Assembly (NCBI GenBank): GCA_947683625.1
Contig: CANTUR010000241.1
Coordinates: forward strand, 1-64,000
Source: Mallotus nudiflorus
Taxonomy: Eukaryota > Streptophyta > Magnoliopsida > Malpighiales > Euphorbiaceae
DNA length: 64,000 bases
Direction of reading: 5' to 3'
The position numbers and the translations under genes are program-made. The stretch's first letter is position 1. Every line of letters starts with the position of its first letter. Under the pieces are notes generated by a model. It did not search any database. It was not told where the DNA came from and saw nothing but the letters and a program-made list of their open reading frames with translations. Shown here piece after piece: positions 43,600 through 55,662 of this stretch.

Positions 43600-45694
43600 T
43601 TTCACGCGCGAAGTCACATAATAACTGTAAGATTCTGATCGGAGCTCCGGCGAATAATCAAACTTCACCGAACCGTCTAGTACTGCCAATTCCGACCGGC
43701 GAATCGTCTATACAGATTGAAAGTTCGTTATTCTGTAGAAAAATAAATTCGTGTACTGAATTCATAATCTGCGTTATTTTCGTTATCTTTTTTTGGTTAA
43801 ATGGTAATGTAATCGAGTCGAAATGATATTTTACTTAATTGATCGTTTTAGTTTAGTTTTGTTTGATAAAAAATGTGATTTGAAGCTTCAGGTTTCGGCG
43901 TGTAGTAGTGGTTTCGCTTGAAGTTTCTGGATCATTTTTCTCTTGTTCGGTTTGTGCTTTAATGACTTTTGTTTGCGTTGTGGCTTTGTTGTGGTGTTTA
44001 ACTTGTTGAATTGCTGGCATGCTTGCTTATTTCGATGTGTTGTGTGATCCATGGAAAGAACTAAGAAGTCCCGGATAAACTTTCAGTCTTGATGATTGCG
44101 CCTTTTCTTTTTGGTTCAAGCAGATAGATGGGCATTTTATTTCTAAATGCATTTGATTTGATCATTACCTGAATCGTGATCAAGGCGATCAAGAAATGCT
44201 TTATGTTTATAATGATGAGAAGAGAGTTGGAGGGTTGCTTTAGGTTCTTGTGTTGGAAAGCTTCCTGTCTGTCTGTAGGATGCCGAGTGAGGTCCACAAA
44301 ATATCATAACATCGGAAAAGGAGGGAGAACTCGGTGTTAATCATTGTAGGAATAGATGCTGTTTAGGGATCCTCTACGCAGGATGACTGCATGTTCTTGA
44401 TTTTTCTTGTTTTCAAATTATATTATGAGTTGCAGGTACTCTGGACGCCCGAGGTGGAAGAGTGATAATGTAGAATTAGGAGCTTTTTGTGTGGCACAAA
44501 CATGCTGTTCTAACTGGTTTGAGAATGTAGGAATTTTTCTTTTCTTTCCCCATATATATGAACCGTAAATTGGTACTGCGATGAGGCAGGGGACACGTGA
44601 AACTTAGAACAATGATGTACAAACTCCTCTATTGACACTCGTTCTGCAGTCTGATCCTGAGATTGTATCTCTTTTCCTTGATCAGCCACTCCGCTCTAAT
44701 TCCCTATACCTAGTGTCCTTTCAAACTTATTTAAAGATTATGATGATGAAGATAGATGGCGTTCGTTTCTTCATACCGTCTGCCATATAGATGAAAAGCA
44801 AGTTGTAAGAATTAGTACCTCGTTAGGTCTAAAACTTTTATCAACTTCATTGCCATTGAAAGCTGTTAAAAGCAGAATCTCTTTTAGTAGAGATGGAGAT
44901 ATGCTCTACTAATTGGGAACTTAGTAGCTGACTAAGAAGAGCAAGATCCCTTTCCAGCATGTTCAGTAGCATTATGAACAGCATAGTAGTATGAAACTTT
45001 CTAATTTTGGATAACATGAGCATCAGCTGAGTTTGAAATAAGTTTTACCTGATGCAAGGAACGTCTCATTCCATCGTGTTCTAATTATATTTTTTTGGGG
45101 TAAGTTCAGTCTTCAGGGGACACTTGTTTTCAGAGCTGCTGACTGAGGTAGGCTTGTCCTTGATGGACAATCAACAAGGCACACTTTTCCACTCTCAAAC
45201 TCTTTCCAACCTGTTCTGTTGCTTTTTCAGAATGCATTTGATTGTGTAATGTATTGCTCTTACCATAGGTTTGTGCTCAAATGGTCATGTCCAGAATAAT
45301 TGGACTTTGGTTCTGGGACTTCTTGAAGGAATCAAGTGGTCATGCAATGCTATTCTTACTATTCACTGTTGAAGGCTTTGGAGTTCCTCAATGCTGCATT
45401 TAATTTTTTTAATGGGATTCTTATACTTGTTTTGATGATTCTTCCATGGGAGTATTGCTGATTTGGACTTTGGAGCTGTTCAGCGTTATTTGGAATATGT
45501 TGTTGCTGATTTCAATTGATCTGCAGCAGTATAGAAGAAAGCAACAATCTCATGGGATGTTTGCCTGGCTTGATCGGGTGACCATACATACTTTTGAAGT
45601 TTAGAATCTTTTCTAAATACGTTTTTACATGCAGGTGATATAGGTTTGTCACCAACTCCTAGACATTTGCTGAGGTTTGAAGATTCTGTATTCA
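43600..45694 (+). other. 5' UTR exon(s) and long leader intron of the CHY-RING gene
   Basis: The start codon at 45695 is preceded by a pyrimidine tract and tacatgcag at 45634, giving a short untranslated exon 45635-45694 whose frame is closed upstream. The likely first exon is near 43600-43760, leaving a leader intron of roughly 1.9 kb with no coding potential. The donor is not identified with certainty. Long 5' UTR introns are common in plant regulatory genes and can enhance expression. Confidence 0.5.
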
Positions 45695-46413
45695 ATGGGA
45701 GAAGTAGACAAGAGTTTTGAGTCTCAAAAAATGGTGCCCGAAACATTTCAGCGTGTAGCGTATGGAACCAATGAAGCAGATTCATTGGCTTCTCATACTC
45801 AGCAGTTAGATGGTGAGTACACAGGTACAACAAAATCAACAGATAAAAGGATTTTGGAAGTGGATAAAGGTTGTATGGAATATGGGTAGGATCCTTTCCT
45901 GTTTTCCTTGCAAGTTTTATTGGTTTTTGTTGTTACAAGTTTGTTTATATCTTATGGTCTTTTTTGCAGTTGCCAGCATTATCGTCGAAGGTGCCACATT
46001 AGAGCACCTTGCTGTAATGAGATCTTTGATTGCCGTCATTGTCACAATGAGGCAAAGGTGAGAACTAATTTATCGATCTGCTTTTGTTGCTTTAAATGAT
46101 AAAACTCAAGTATCCAGCTTGGCTGTGAGCATCCCCTGCGTGTACCCTCTGTACTTTGTGGGAAGAGACAGCATTAGTGTTAAAATGAAGCCAGTTGTCT
46201 AATTTTCTCTGTTATCTTGACTTTACTCTTTTAGGTTTTGACTCAAGAGTGGGTGGCATAGATGAGATATTTTTGTAAGGGTTATGGGGGCAAGGGAAGA
46301 AAAAATCACCATTTTTTATTATGCATACATATTACACTTCATTTTTTGCATCAACATTTTTTATTACGTGTGTGTGTGTGTGTGTGTCTTACACTTCCTT
46401 TTTGCATTCTCTT

Positions 46414-46448
<35 letters not shown>

Positions 46449-48745
46449 TTACACTTCCTTCTTGCATTATCTCTGTGGTACACTTCCTTTTTGCATTATC
46501 TTACTTGGTGTATAATTCAATAGTGTGATTCACAAGGTCTCTGTCTGCCCTGGAATGTGAAGCTTATAGAGTTTGGATTTAGATGTAATTCATTGCATCT
46601 GTCTCTCTGTTTAGATGCTTCTTTGCATTAGTTCAAAGAGCAAGTAATTTTATATTGTTGAACGTTTGTTGTGAACTGAAATTTGTTATGTACAGAACAA
46701 TATCACAAACGACCAAAAGCTTAGACATGACATACCACGCCGTGAAGTCAGTCAGGTGATATGCTCACTTTGTGGCACTGAACAAGAGGTGAGTGGTTTT
46801 TCTGGTCTTCATGTCATATTTAGATGTGCTACCAGGCAATTATCTCTAAGGATATTTCACATAATTTTGGAATAGCATAAATCAAATACAATATCTTGGC
46901 TGATCAAATATAATTACATTCCCATTATACTACAGTTGAAACAATTCCATTCCACTATCTTGCAGCAATTAGTTTTGGATGTGCGACTCATATCACTCAT
47001 TGTTTGTTTGTTGTTATTGTCAGGTTCAACAATATTGCATCAACTGTGGTGTGTGTATGGGGCGGTACTTCTGTGCCACTTGCAAGCTATTCGACGATGA
47101 TGTAAGTGTCATCTGGTTAGTTTTGTGTTTTCCATGTTATAAGAAAAATTTTGCAACTTGGATTTGGGTACCCCTAGAAGCATAGTCATGTGTTATTATA
47201 CTACAAGTATTAGGATAGATGTGCTAATTCCATTTTCTGTGTGTTCACTTGCAGATATCGAAGAAGCAGTATCATTGTGATGGATGTGGGATTTGCAGGT
47301 ACTTTGCTGTGAATATAACTTCACTGTAATTGAAGGCAGTGAATACTTTGTTGTCAAGCTTGACTGTACAATAATTGAAAGCAGAACTACTTTCATTTTA
47401 GCAACTAAAAATATGTCGACGCCCTAATTTCTTGTGATTGTTCATGATATAACAAGGGTAACAGAAAAAATAGGGGGGAAAAAAAAACACACTCATTCTA
47501 TTTGGGGACAAGTATTGGAAAAGAATCCTTCTCTTCTCCCTTTAGCATCTTTAATTCTTGTTTTTATTCCTTGCCTTCTGCCTCAAAGTATGTCATTTTG
47601 ATTAAAATTTCAAACGCTATTAAGGATTTGACTTTGGATAGTATAAAGATGATTAGATCTCCATGACAAGACCTAGTAGAATTGTGAGAATATTTGTTAT
47701 TATATCCAAAAGTACTTCTAATAATTAAATAACATTTTGCCCTTTTATTTATGTGATTTTTTTTTTTGTTGTATATTTTTGTCTAATTGGGATGTACAAT
47801 GTGTTCCTTGGCAGGATTGGAGGGCGAGAGAATTTCTTCCATTGCTATAAGTGTGGTAAGCTACAGTGATCACATAATTTTTCCAGCTGACTTTATAGCT
47901 GATATGGTGTGACAAACATGCTGATGTGTTCTACTTTGTGTATTGTGAAGGCTGCTGCTACTCAATTCTTCTAAATAATTACCATCCGTGTGTAGAGGGA
48001 GCAATGCATCATGACTGTCCTGTTTGTTTTGAGGTAGATTATAGTAATGTTTCCTTATTCATTTGTTTTTCTTTTAGTATATCAGTTTCCTTGGACTGTG
48101 AGTTAGTGACTAATTATATATTCACAATTCAAATGGCTATCTGCAGTTTTTGTTTGAGTCAAGGTACGATGTGACAGTCTTGCCATGTGGACACACAATT
48201 CACAAGCACTGCTTGAAGGAGATGAGAGAGCACTATCAGTGAGTGCACCTGCAGCTAGTTCTGTTGCTATGCTATTGGAATGTTTCCGCCTTATTTTAAT
48301 ATTTTGAATGTAGAATTTTCACAATGTAATATTTGGCTGCTCCACTACAGATATGCTTGTCCACTCTGCTCAAAATCAGTGTGTGATATGTCTAAGGTGT
48401 GGGAGAAGTTTGACATGGAGATTGCGGCTACACCAATGCCTGAAACTTATCAGAATAAAATGGTTTGTTTTCTCTCTTTTTCTTCAACTTCCCTTCCATG
48501 TCCTTTGTTCCCCCTGCCATTTTAAGGTTTTCTCACAGAGGGCTCACTCTCACTGGGAGATGTGTTAAATGCTAAATAGCAATATAATGCCCCGCTGATT
48601 GCGATATAACTGAAGGCAGCATGGTTTATCACAGGTCTGGATCCTTTGCAATGATTGTGGAAAGACCTCACAAGTACACTATCATGTTGTTGCTCAGAAA
48701 TGCTCGAATTGCAAGTCCTACAATACTCGCCAAACAAGAGGCTGA
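45695..48745 (+). CDS. CHY zinc-finger/RING-type E3 ubiquitin ligase (RZPF34/CHYR1-like), 10 coding exons
   Basis: Coding exons: 45695-45885, 45970-46057, 46696-46788, 47024-47101, 47255-47298, 47815-47855, 47951-48033, 48147-48238, 48351-48462, 48635-48745. All junctions are GT-AG and the frame is preserved (933 bp, 310 aa). A ~60-residue N-terminal extension precedes the CHY zinc finger: [51 protein letters not shown]. Then the CTCHY finger ([33 protein letters not shown]), the RING ([14 protein letters not shown] ... [10 protein letters not shown]) and the C-terminal zinc ribbon ([10 protein letters not shown] ... [10 protein letters not shown]). Family members (plant MIEL1, CHYR1/RZPF34; animal RCHY1/Pirh2) are E3 ligases; the plant ones act in ABA, drought and MYB turnover. 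All zinc ligands I can check are present. Intron 2 (638 bp) carries GT microsatellites. Closest in wording to the CHYR1/RZPF34 branch (memory-based). Confidence 0.95.
46360..46510 (+). repeat. (GT)n microsatellites in intron 2 of the CHY-RING gene
   Basis: Two (GT) runs (about 46370-46387 and 46417-46447), each followed by cttacacttcctt(t/c)ttgcatt, with a third partial unit after 46480 lacking the GT run: a small tandem duplication seeded by the microsatellite. Apparent open frames here are artefacts. Confidence 0.85.
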
Positions 48746-50038
48746 GGTGGCAGACAATTGAACCTGGAAATGAAAACTGATATTCCTTGTCCTGGATGCA
48801 TCATCTGCAATTGGGTGGGGAAGTGGGATGACCTTTTCAACTGCATGAGCCTCACCTACGAGAATGGAAGAAAGTGTGATCCGATGATCTTTAATGCTGT
48901 TGGTTGCTAATATTCTCCCATTTTATGAATTTCTTTGTTTTGTTGTTTCTTTGTACCCCTTTCATCAAGTGTCGTGTAAGAAGAGGCATTGGGCATTGCA
49001 GCCCAACAATGCTAGTCGAATTTCTTGCTTGCTTCTTTTTTTATGTTTTCCCGTTTCGTTCGTCCTCTTTTTTTTGGCTGGAAGATTCGGGAGTATATTA
49101 TCATCCGGTTAGAAGGGTACAGCAGGAGTTCTTTACTGCACCCTGGGTAAAAGAGAAGGAGATAAAGCAAATACGACGATTATGATTCCCCATCCCCACT
49201 GAGTCTCGAGGGTTCTCATGAGCTAGCTGTAGGTAGGATATCTAGATAAGATTTTCTTTCTTCATATGCTTGTCGTGAACTGCATCTGGCGACGGGGGTG
49301 TTTCTTGGGGTGCAACTCTTGCTCCGCAAGCTCTTCGTTTGGTTAGTAGGAACATATGGTTGATGAAAACTGGGAGGACGTATCTTTGTAATTTTTTTTT
49401 CCTTTTCGTATAATGTAATCTATGACGTTATGTAAGTAAAGTATCCTTTATGTATTAACCCAAATTGAGATGACTAGAAACTGAAGATGACTGCTAAACT
49501 TGGTGGATGATAGTTAAAAGACTATATTACCAAGAGCTGAGTCAAGTGGAAATACTCGACCTAAAGTTGAAACATTTGATGTATGAACTTAATTTGGTAA
49601 AATATTTATCTAATGATGTGAAATGATAAAAGAGAAAGTAGTAATTACGTTCAAGTTTAATTAGAGTAAGTCAAGAAATTGAACTGACTTGTGGGCGTTT
49701 TTTTGAACCACAACTTATCGGCTTGAATAGCTTGAATTTGAACTAATTAATGGGATTTTTTGGGGCATTCTTAAGCAGCTCGTTAGTCAGTTTAACTCAA
49801 TTACTCTCCGGCTTTGATTTATCTAATATTGCTTGATTTCTTGAGCATCTTTGCGCTGACATTCAGGTTCTGGGGATCCAACTGTAACCCCAAAGCCAGC
49901 CTTGACGCAAATATGCTAATACTAGGAAAGGTGGGACTACAAGAAAGGTCAAGGGGGCGTTATTGTCATGTCATCACTGTAATCCAAATCTAATCTTTTA
50001 ACAGGAACGAGAGGGAACCAACGGCTATCGTCCAAAAA
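48746..50038 (+). other. 3' UTR of the CHY-RING gene, intergenic spacer, 5' UTR of the PPR gene
   Basis: The first ~700 bp (to about 49450) have transcript-like composition and end in T-rich/TGTAA-like sequence (tgtaatctatg, tgtaagtaaag) that may act as poly(A) signals; no AATAAA is obvious. 49450-49850 is spacer; the last ~150 bp precede the PPR start codon. No additional gene seen. Confidence 0.5.
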
Positions 50039-52600
50039 ATGGCAATAGCTTCTCCAAATATCTCCTTATCCCTCCTTCCCCCCACCCACAAGCCAAAGCT
50101 AATAAACCCTTCATCTAATTCATTTACAACAACAGATTGCATAACATCTTATTTAAAATCTTGTTCAAACATTAAAGAATTTTCTCCACTTCTTTCCCAT
50201 TTGATCACCACAAATCTCATCAAGAACGTTCAACTCACTAACCATGTTCTGCATTCTTTAATCTCTATTAATGAGCTTGATCATGCCCACCAAATTTTTA
50301 CCTATGCTTTTGACCAAGAAACCATTGTTTGGAATACCCTTTTGGAATATCAACTCAAAGAAGGTTTCTTACAGGAGCTGTTTAGGACTTACTACCATAT
50401 GGTCAGTCAAGGTGTGTTGTTAGATTTGTCAACTTTTCACTTCTTGATTCATGCTTGCTCCAGAACTTTTGCTCTTCTACAAGGTAGTGAAGTACATGGG
50501 AGGATTTTGAAAACTGGGTTTGGAGCTAATAAATCTTTGAACAATAATTTGATGGGTATGTACTCAAAATTTAGGAATGTAGATGAAGTTCGTCAGTTGT
50601 TTAAAAATTTGCATTATAAAGATGTTATCAGTTGGAATACAATGATATCTTGCTATGTATCAATGGGCATGTACAGGGAAGGGTTGTCCTTGTTTGATGA
50701 AATGAAAACGGAGGGTGTTAAACCTGATGAGATTACAATGGTTAGTTTGTTCTCTGCTTGTACAAAGTTGAAGGATATAGAAATGGGCAAAAAATTTCAT
50801 GTCTACGTTGAAGATAATGGTCTAAGGATTAGTGGGAGTTTATTGAATTGTTTGGTAGATATGTATGTCAAATGCGGAAAAATGGAGGAAGCCCGTAGGC
50901 TTTCGGGAAAATATCATGAATCTGAGGTTGATGTTGTTTTGTGGACTACATTGGTTAGTGGGTATGTGAAGGCTAATAAGATAGATGAAGCTAGGAGCTT
51001 ATTTGACAAGACGACAAAGAGGAACCTGATAACATGGACTGCAATGATGTCTGGTTATGTTCAATGTGGGTGCTATTCTGATTGTTTGGGTTTGTTCACT
51101 AAAATGATGGTTGAAAATGTGAACCCAGACGAGGTTGCTTTTGTAACAGCACTTTCAGCTTGTATTCATGTGGAAGATTTTAAGTTTGGTAAAGCAATTC
51201 ATGGCTTGATCTTGAGATATGGAATGATTGTTGATGGTTTTCTTGGGAATGCTCTGCTTGATTTATATGTGAAGTGTGATGAACTCAACGAAGCAAACAT
51301 AATTTTTAGACAGTTGCCTTATAGAAGTGCTGTGTCTTGGAATTCAATGTTGGATGGCTTCTGCAGAAGCGGAGATGTTGTTAAAGCAAGAAGCTTTTTT
51401 GATAACATTCTGGAGAAGGACGTAGTTTCTTGGAACATAATGGTCAATTTTTATGTCAAACATGATTTGTTTAGAGAATCGTTTGAGATTTTCAAAAAGA
51501 TGCAGAGTTCCAATGTAAAGGCTGACAAAATCACTTTGATCAGTCTACTTGCATCCTGTGCCAAAATTGGAGCATTGAATCATGGCATTTGGCTTCACGT
51601 TTACATTGAAAAGAATGGTATTGATTTGGATACCATGTTGGCTACTGCCCTTATTGACATGTATGGGAAGTGTGGTTGCAGTGAAATGGCTTATGAACTC
51701 TTTTCTGAATTAACTGAAAGGAATGTTTCTGTTTGGACTGCATTGATATCAGCATATGCCATGGAAGGAAATCCCCAGAAAGCTGTTGAACTTTTTCTGA
51801 AAATGGAGGAGATGGGAATAAAACCGGACTATGTCACTTTTATAGCTCTTCTATGTGCATGTAGTCATGGAGGTCTAGTTGATGAAGGATACAAATATTT
51901 CAACAAAATGCAAACTTTCTACAGAATCAATCCTAAGATTCAGCATTATGGGTGTATGGTTGACCTCCTTGGTCGAACTGGGCGCTTAGAAGAAGCAGTG
52001 AAATTCATTGAAACAATGCCAGTAGAACCAGATGTCTGTATTTGGAGTTCCTTGATGAGAGCATGTGGAAACCACCAGAATGTGGAATTAGCGGAGTTTG
52101 CATTCAAGCATCTTATAGCAATCGACCCTGTAAACGATGGAGCTTATGTGCTGCTTTCGAATATATATGCCAGTGCTGGTAGACGGGACGATGTGAGCAG
52201 GATGAGAATGAAACTACATGCTATGGGAGTCAGGAAGCAACCAGGCATAAGTCTCATAGAACAAAATGGAGTTCTTCACGAATTTACAGCCGGGGGATTT
52301 TCGACCCTTGAATCTGCGGAAATCTATTCAATGTTAGAAGAAATAGAGAGAAGATTACTGAAAAATGATCAACCAGATACGTCCTCACGGCATAGTGAAA
52401 GATTGGCTGTTGCACTTTGTCTTATAAACAGTCATGAAAAGTCTACCATTCGGGTCGTGAATACTGTTAGGATATGCGGAGATTGTCACTCATTCATGAA
52501 GATAATATCACAGGCTTATAATAGAGAAGTAGTTATCAGGGATAACTATAAATTTCATCGATTTAAAGATGGATGCTGTTCCTGTAAAGATTACTGGTAA
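50039..52600 (+). CDS. PLS-class pentatricopeptide repeat protein with C-terminal DYW domain, single exon
   Basis: 853 aa, intronless as usual for the family. The N-terminus (MAIASPNISLSLLPPTHKP) is Ser/Pro-rich without acidic residues, fitting an organellar transit peptide. From about residue 60 to 680 P, L and S repeats recur (DVISWNTMISCYVSMGMYRE, ALIDMYGKCG, NVSVWTALISAYAMEG, PDYVTFIALLCACSHGGLVDEGYKYF). E and E+ motifs follow (VEPDVCIWSSLMRACGNHQN, YVLLSNIYASAGRRDDV, PGISLIEQNGVLHEF). The DYW domain has the deaminase HSE (785-787), CGDCH (813-817), the second zinc site FHRFKDGCCSC and terminal KDYW. DYW proteins bind organelle RNA and edit C to U. Odd: PDTSS is followed almost directly by RHSERLA, lacking the ~15-residue segment with the VLHDVEEEEKE-type motif. 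The specific target is unknown. Confidence 0.95.
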   Translation: MAIASPNISLSLLPPTHKPKLINPSSNSFTTTDCITSYLKSCSNIKEFSPLLSHLITTNLIKNVQLTNHVLHSLISINELDHAHQIFTYAFDQETIVWNTLLEYQLKEGFLQELFRTYYHMVSQGVLLDLSTFHFLIHACSRTFALLQGSEVHGRILKTGFGANKSLNNNLMGMYSKFRNVDEVRQLFKNLHYKDVISWNTMISCYVSMGMYREGLSLFDEMKTEGVKPDEITMVSLFSACTKLKDIEMGKKFHVYVEDNGLRISGSLLNCLVDMYVKCGKMEEARRLSGKYHESEVDVVLWTTLVSGYVKANKIDEARSLFDKTTKRNLITWTAMMSGYVQCGCYSDCLGLFTKMMVENVNPDEVAFVTALSACIHVEDFKFGKAIHGLILRYGMIVDGFLGNALLDLYVKCDELNEANIIFRQLPYRSAVSWNSMLDGFCRSGDVVKARSFFDNILEKDVVSWNIMVNFYVKHDLFRESFEIFKKMQSSNVKADKITLISLLASCAKIGALNHGIWLHVYIEKNGIDLDTMLATALIDMYGKCGCSEMAYELFSELTERNVSVWTALISAYAMEGNPQKAVELFLKMEEMGIKPDYVTFIALLCACSHGGLVDEGYKYFNKMQTFYRINPKIQHYGCMVDLLGRTGRLEEAVKFIETMPVEPDVCIWSSLMRACGNHQNVELAEFAFKHLIAIDPVNDGAYVLLSNIYASAGRRDDVSRMRMKLHAMGVRKQPGISLIEQNGVLHEFTAGGFSTLESAEIYSMLEEIERRLLKNDQPDTSSRHSERLAVALCLINSHEKSTIRVVNTVRICGDCHSFMKIISQAYNREVVIRDNYKFHRFKDGCCSCKDYW

Positions 52601-53502
52601 AACCAAAGCTTGTGCAGTGTAAAATAAAGGCCCGCCCAGAGCATAAAGTGCTCCATAACTGGTGCAGAAGTAGGAGAGGATAAGCCTGTATGCGCATAAG
52701 CTTAAAATGCAATGAATGTTTCCAAGTTTCAAACCCGTGACTAGTAGTAGTACAAATGCACGCACACACATAGAGATGTGGTACACCTTCCCTATTCTCG
52801 AACCAGCATTCCGTGCGCGCACAAACATATCACATATCACATAATGGTAAAATATTTGGACCCACAATCCTGCTAGAACTATTAAGGCTGTAAATGAGCT
52901 TTAAATTTGGAGAAAAAAATGTCGACATCCCCCGGAATAAGAGCTTGCATCATGCCCATGTAAGTTTTGTCTCCAATGATAACTACAAACTATTCTTTCA
53001 TCTGCCCAACATGGGCACTCGCCATCTGTTTTGCCCTCTAGGGTAAGGATGGTACAAGTAACTTAGCAGCATCAAATTGCAGCAAGTTTGCAAGCTTAAA
53101 TGAAATAGCATACAAAAATTAATAGAGCATTTTATATTTAGTCAGAGGCTTGTTTAGTTCATAGACTTATACAATAATACTTGCCACAATACAGACATAT
53201 GAGAAAGAATTAAATTGGGGCAGCCTAAAAAATTGGCTACCACTGTTCTAGATTAATGATAAGTCTGATTTTATGATGAGCAAACAAAAAAAAAAAATTA
53301 GCAAAAATGATAGGTCCATATGCCATGACCATGAATGATGAAATAAAACAGCAAAGCCGACAATATACAAAACGATCATCCAAGGCTGCTAACAGATGCA
53401 CATGAACAGCTCTTTGGAAACAGATGATCAAGGGTGTCTAAATTTGTTGAAAGTTTCATCAATCATGGGCATGGTGGCCGCTAATAAGGCATGTGAGTTA
53501 CT
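52601..53502. other. Spacer between convergent PPR and FLZ genes (both 3' UTRs)
   Basis: Tail-to-tail arrangement. Probably 3' UTR of both genes; the stretch just right of 53100 is likely FLZ 3' UTR read from the minus strand. The minus-strand frames at 52508-52867 and 53237-53431 have no domain and are not called as genes. Confidence 0.5.
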
Positions 53503-54804
53503 CTATAGAGTGTCAAAAATTCCATTTTCATAGAGTTCTTCGCCATTGTCGAACTTGGGAGGTTCGACGGAAGATTTGTTGACTGCTTTCTCCATCTCTT
53601 CGTCAATCATAATCTCTTCCGAACGACAATTTAGACTGCAAAAAGCTTTCTCACCTCTGCAGGAAATCAAAATAAATCAGCATTTCAATACCAATAACTT
53701 AAAGGAGAGCAGCAACTTGCAAAATATAGATACAGATAACTAGACAAACCTGTACATGTAAATATCTTTTCCACCATTCAATTTCTTGTTGCAGTGGTAA
53801 CAGAAGTTTAAAAAATCAATAGGGGGAAATGGACTTGGAGTTGTGGAGCTAATACCAGCCTGAGGCATTACAATCTCCTTTCCATCATTAGAGTAACATT
53901 CCAAGATGCAGTCACCATAAATATGAGTTTTTTTGGGGTTGGGACCATGAGAAATTACACATGTATAGTCCTCGGAGAGCTCAATCTCACTTGCAGAAAG
54001 AGAACCAACAAATTCACCGGCAGAGCCAGCAGGTGGTAAGTTCATGTCAGTATGCAGAGAGTTGTTTGAATTTTCGCTTCCTCCAGAAACTTGAAGAGGA
54101 GAACTTACTCGGTTGGCTACAGAATTCAAAGGAAAATTCCCACTAGCAACAATGGAGCTTTGGTTAGACAAGCGGGACAGGGTTGAAAATGACTTGCAAG
54201 AGTCCAGTGAACAAGACTGTTTTTTTCTGAAATGCTCAGATTCAAATAGGTCTTCTCCGATCTCAAAGATAACATCGGAGCTGCCCTTCTGAAGGGGTGA
54301 TTTGGTATGAGGAAAAATTGCAAAATTTCCTGGCAAAGACTTTGGTGCTTCAAAAGAATTAGCATCGACTTTAAAGTCTGGGGATTTGACTCTCACTTTC
54401 TGTCCAAAAAGAATGTTCTTGCTCTCAGATGATTTGAGAACTATGCCAGACTCTTTCATATCATCATCACCAAGAGAATTAACGATGCTTAAGCCTACTT
54501 TACTGCAATCCCAGCTCTTCTGGTGCCCATTCTGATATGACCTTGGGGACTTATAGGACAGGTTCCCCAAATTTGAGAACAACCTAAAATCAAGAGGAGA
54601 TGTTGGGCTTCTAACAGAATCACAATCTGAAATACCCTTAGGACCTAACCCAACAAAAAGACCAGGAACATTGAAAAAGGAGTTAGTTTTGTGATTGTAA
54701 CCCAGACAATCAGATTGGAAATAGGACTCAGAACCAGAATCAGACATTGTTAAGGGACCCATTTCTTGATCTTTCTGGAGGGACCTGGTTCTCTTCCTCA
54801 ACAT
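53503..54804 (-). CDS. FLZ-type zinc finger (DUF581) protein, probable SnRK1 adaptor, two coding exons
   Basis: Exons (minus) 54804-53750 and 53656-53503, joined GT-AG within the FLZ domain after YMY; 1209 bp, 402 aa. The start MLRKRTRSLQKDQ is chosen over an in-frame ATG 24 codons upstream because a splice acceptor (TTTTTGCAG, 54849-54850) lies between them and MLRKR is the usual family start. A Ser-rich disordered N-terminal half contains the conserved RSPTSPLDFRLFSNLGN. The FLZ domain near the C-terminus: FLNFCYHCNKKLNGGKDIYM, then after the junction GEKAFCSLNCRSEEIMIDEE. Zinc ligands are C-x2-C and C-x3-C. FLZ proteins bind SnRK1 kinase subunits and modulate energy and ABA signalling (family knowledge). 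It looks complete. Confidence 0.94.
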
Positions 54805-54848
54805 CACAACCACAAACCTTTGTAGGAAACAACAAAGCCCCTTTTTAT

Positions 54849-55473
54849 CTGCAAAAAGAGAAACAGATTTGAACAAATAAACAAGTGCTATTTTGGGGAA
54901 ACTTTGAGAATCCGTAGGAAAACGATCATATGAGTCTTTTTTTTTTTTTTACCAAAACATTGTACTACATAAGATTATTAATCATCAAGCTATAGTGATA
55001 GCAAAAAAAAAGTGCTAAATCTAGGAGTAAGGATTTTATGGACCATACTTAGAGTGAACATCAGAACAAAGATGAACCCGATAATAACTAGATTAAAGCA
55101 TAATCAAGGCCAAATGAACATGGAAAAAAATCTAATCCATTGCAAAATAACAAGGGATGGAAAATCCCCAAATGCATGCAATCAATGGAACTTTATTAAG
55201 TAATATACTATCATCCACTTTGATTTTCCACAAAAATTGAAAAACCTAGATGATATTAATCACTCAAACAGCACATAAACATACCCAGATGAACATAACC
55301 AGTTGAGCAATCTTCCCCAAAACCCACTTCAAAAATCAAAAAAAAAAATCCCAACAAAGCCAAACCGACAATGCATAAAACAATGATCAAAGAATCAAAA
55401 TCTCAAATAGCCTAACCACTAAAAATGAAACTTCAATCAGAGAATAAATCAAACTAAAACAAAAAAATCTCAC
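54849..55473 (-). other. 5' UTR intron of the FLZ gene
   Basis: Donor CAG/GTGAGA with the GT at 55473-55472; acceptor TTTTTGCAG at 54850-54849. The untranslated first exon extends right of 55474 toward about 55650-55800. Apparent frames inside the intron are not genes. Confidence 0.75.
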
Positions 55474-55626
55474 CTGGGTTTCTTTTCCTTTATCTTCCTC
55501 CACTGAAAACCAAACCACAGATTGATGCTTGTTCAGAAGTGAAGAAAAAAAAAACCCAAATGCAGCAAAGAGAAAAAGAAAAGAAAAAGATGGGTTCTTT
55601 CCTGTCAAGCTCTCTCTGCTCTCCCT

Positions 55627-55627
55627 A

Positions 55628-55662
<35 letters not shown>
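55627..55662. repeat. (GT)n(AT)n compound microsatellite in the FLZ 5' leader or promoter
   Basis: (tg)8 directly followed by (ta)9-10, upstream of or within the first untranslated exon on the minus strand. Length variation here could affect promoter or leader structure. Adjacent DNA (55580-55960) is CT-rich; the frames there are composition artefacts. Confidence 0.85.

Noticed and set aside
45486..45839. 117-codon minus-strand frame overlapping the first coding exon of the CHY-RING gene
   Set aside because: No domain, and it overlaps a well-supported exon on the other strand.
46262..46528. Cys/Val-rich frames near 46300-46500
   Set aside because: Product of (GT)n microsatellites in an intron.
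53961..54365. Frames on both strands within the FLZ first exon
   Set aside because: Alternate-frame shadows of the FLZ coding sequence.
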